Origin: Neodiprion pinetum
Taxonomy: Eukaryota > Arthropoda > Insecta > Hymenoptera > Diprionidae
Assembly: GCF_021155775.2 (NCBI RefSeq)
Contig: NC_060233.1
Span: 10,542,782-10,606,781 of the forward strand
Reading direction: 5' to 3'
Length of the DNA: 64,000 nucleotides
The notes below the pieces were generated by a model. It saw only the letters and a list, made by a program, of their open reading frames with translations. It did no database searches and was not told where the DNA came from. A program made the translations under genes and the position numbers. Positions 63,921 through 64,000 of the stretch are shown in pieces (the first letter of the stretch is position 1; each line of letters starts with the position of its first letter).

Positions 63921-64000
63921 TAGTCCAGTCATTTGGTGAAAAAAGAGGGGGTTACCTGGAAAGTTTTCCGGGAGTTTTGAAAACTGGTGAATTTATAGAT

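Overview
The window looks like AT-rich arthropod, most likely insect, nuclear DNA (the insect call is inference from gene structure and repeat content). It holds spliced eukaryotic exons, poly-A signals, many microsatellites and a dense set of animal transposons. No rRNA, tRNA, CRISPR array or bacterial-type operon was seen. It divides near 23.2 kb.

Left part (1-23.2 kb): mostly non-coding host DNA. The only host gene I can support is the 3' end of a plus-strand membrane-protein gene. Exon 10702-10886 carries the end of a transmembrane segment and a cytoplasmic PPxY motif. The last exon, 13515-13817, carries two more PPxY motifs. The two are separated by a non-canonical GC-AG intron. Around them lie a ~600 bp near-perfect hairpin (9875-10475), a 41-bp minisatellite, a 5'-truncated LINE with a hexamer tail, microsatellites, and copies of a dispersed repeat family.

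Right part (23.2-64 kb): an accretion of mobile DNA, nearly all transcribed from the minus strand. (i) At least nine pieces of one Mutator-like (MULE) transposase family, called Mu-1 to Mu-9 here, with catalytic D (SGDGTW), D (GDGDSK) and E (NNNES). Their 3' termini are TTAAGGGGGG-like, and several copies have a conserved intron whose 5' splice site overlaps the stop codon. (ii) Scattered, rearranged pieces of a virus-like element that encodes a protein-primed-type B-family DNA polymerase (PolB) plus a recurring set of small genes: acidic proteins, a ~105-aa OB-fold-like protein, a 53-aa basic protein and others. (iii) A mariner (44916-46240) inside Mu-7, a piggyBac (55315-58128) inside a RAG1/Transib-like transposase gene, and an IS630/Tc1-like transposase fragment.

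The most unusual property is how (i) and (ii) are joined. PolB-element genes and other foreign ORFs sit inside the Mutator transposase genes, sometimes in frame, and Mutator 3' termini repeatedly abut 5'-truncated ORFs of the same orientation. This resembles gene capture by MULEs (Pack-MULE-like), or nested insertion with systematic loss of one half. Almost every element carries nonsense or frameshift changes, so most of the zone is probably inactive. Mu-2 and Mu-6 keep the longest open transposase frames.
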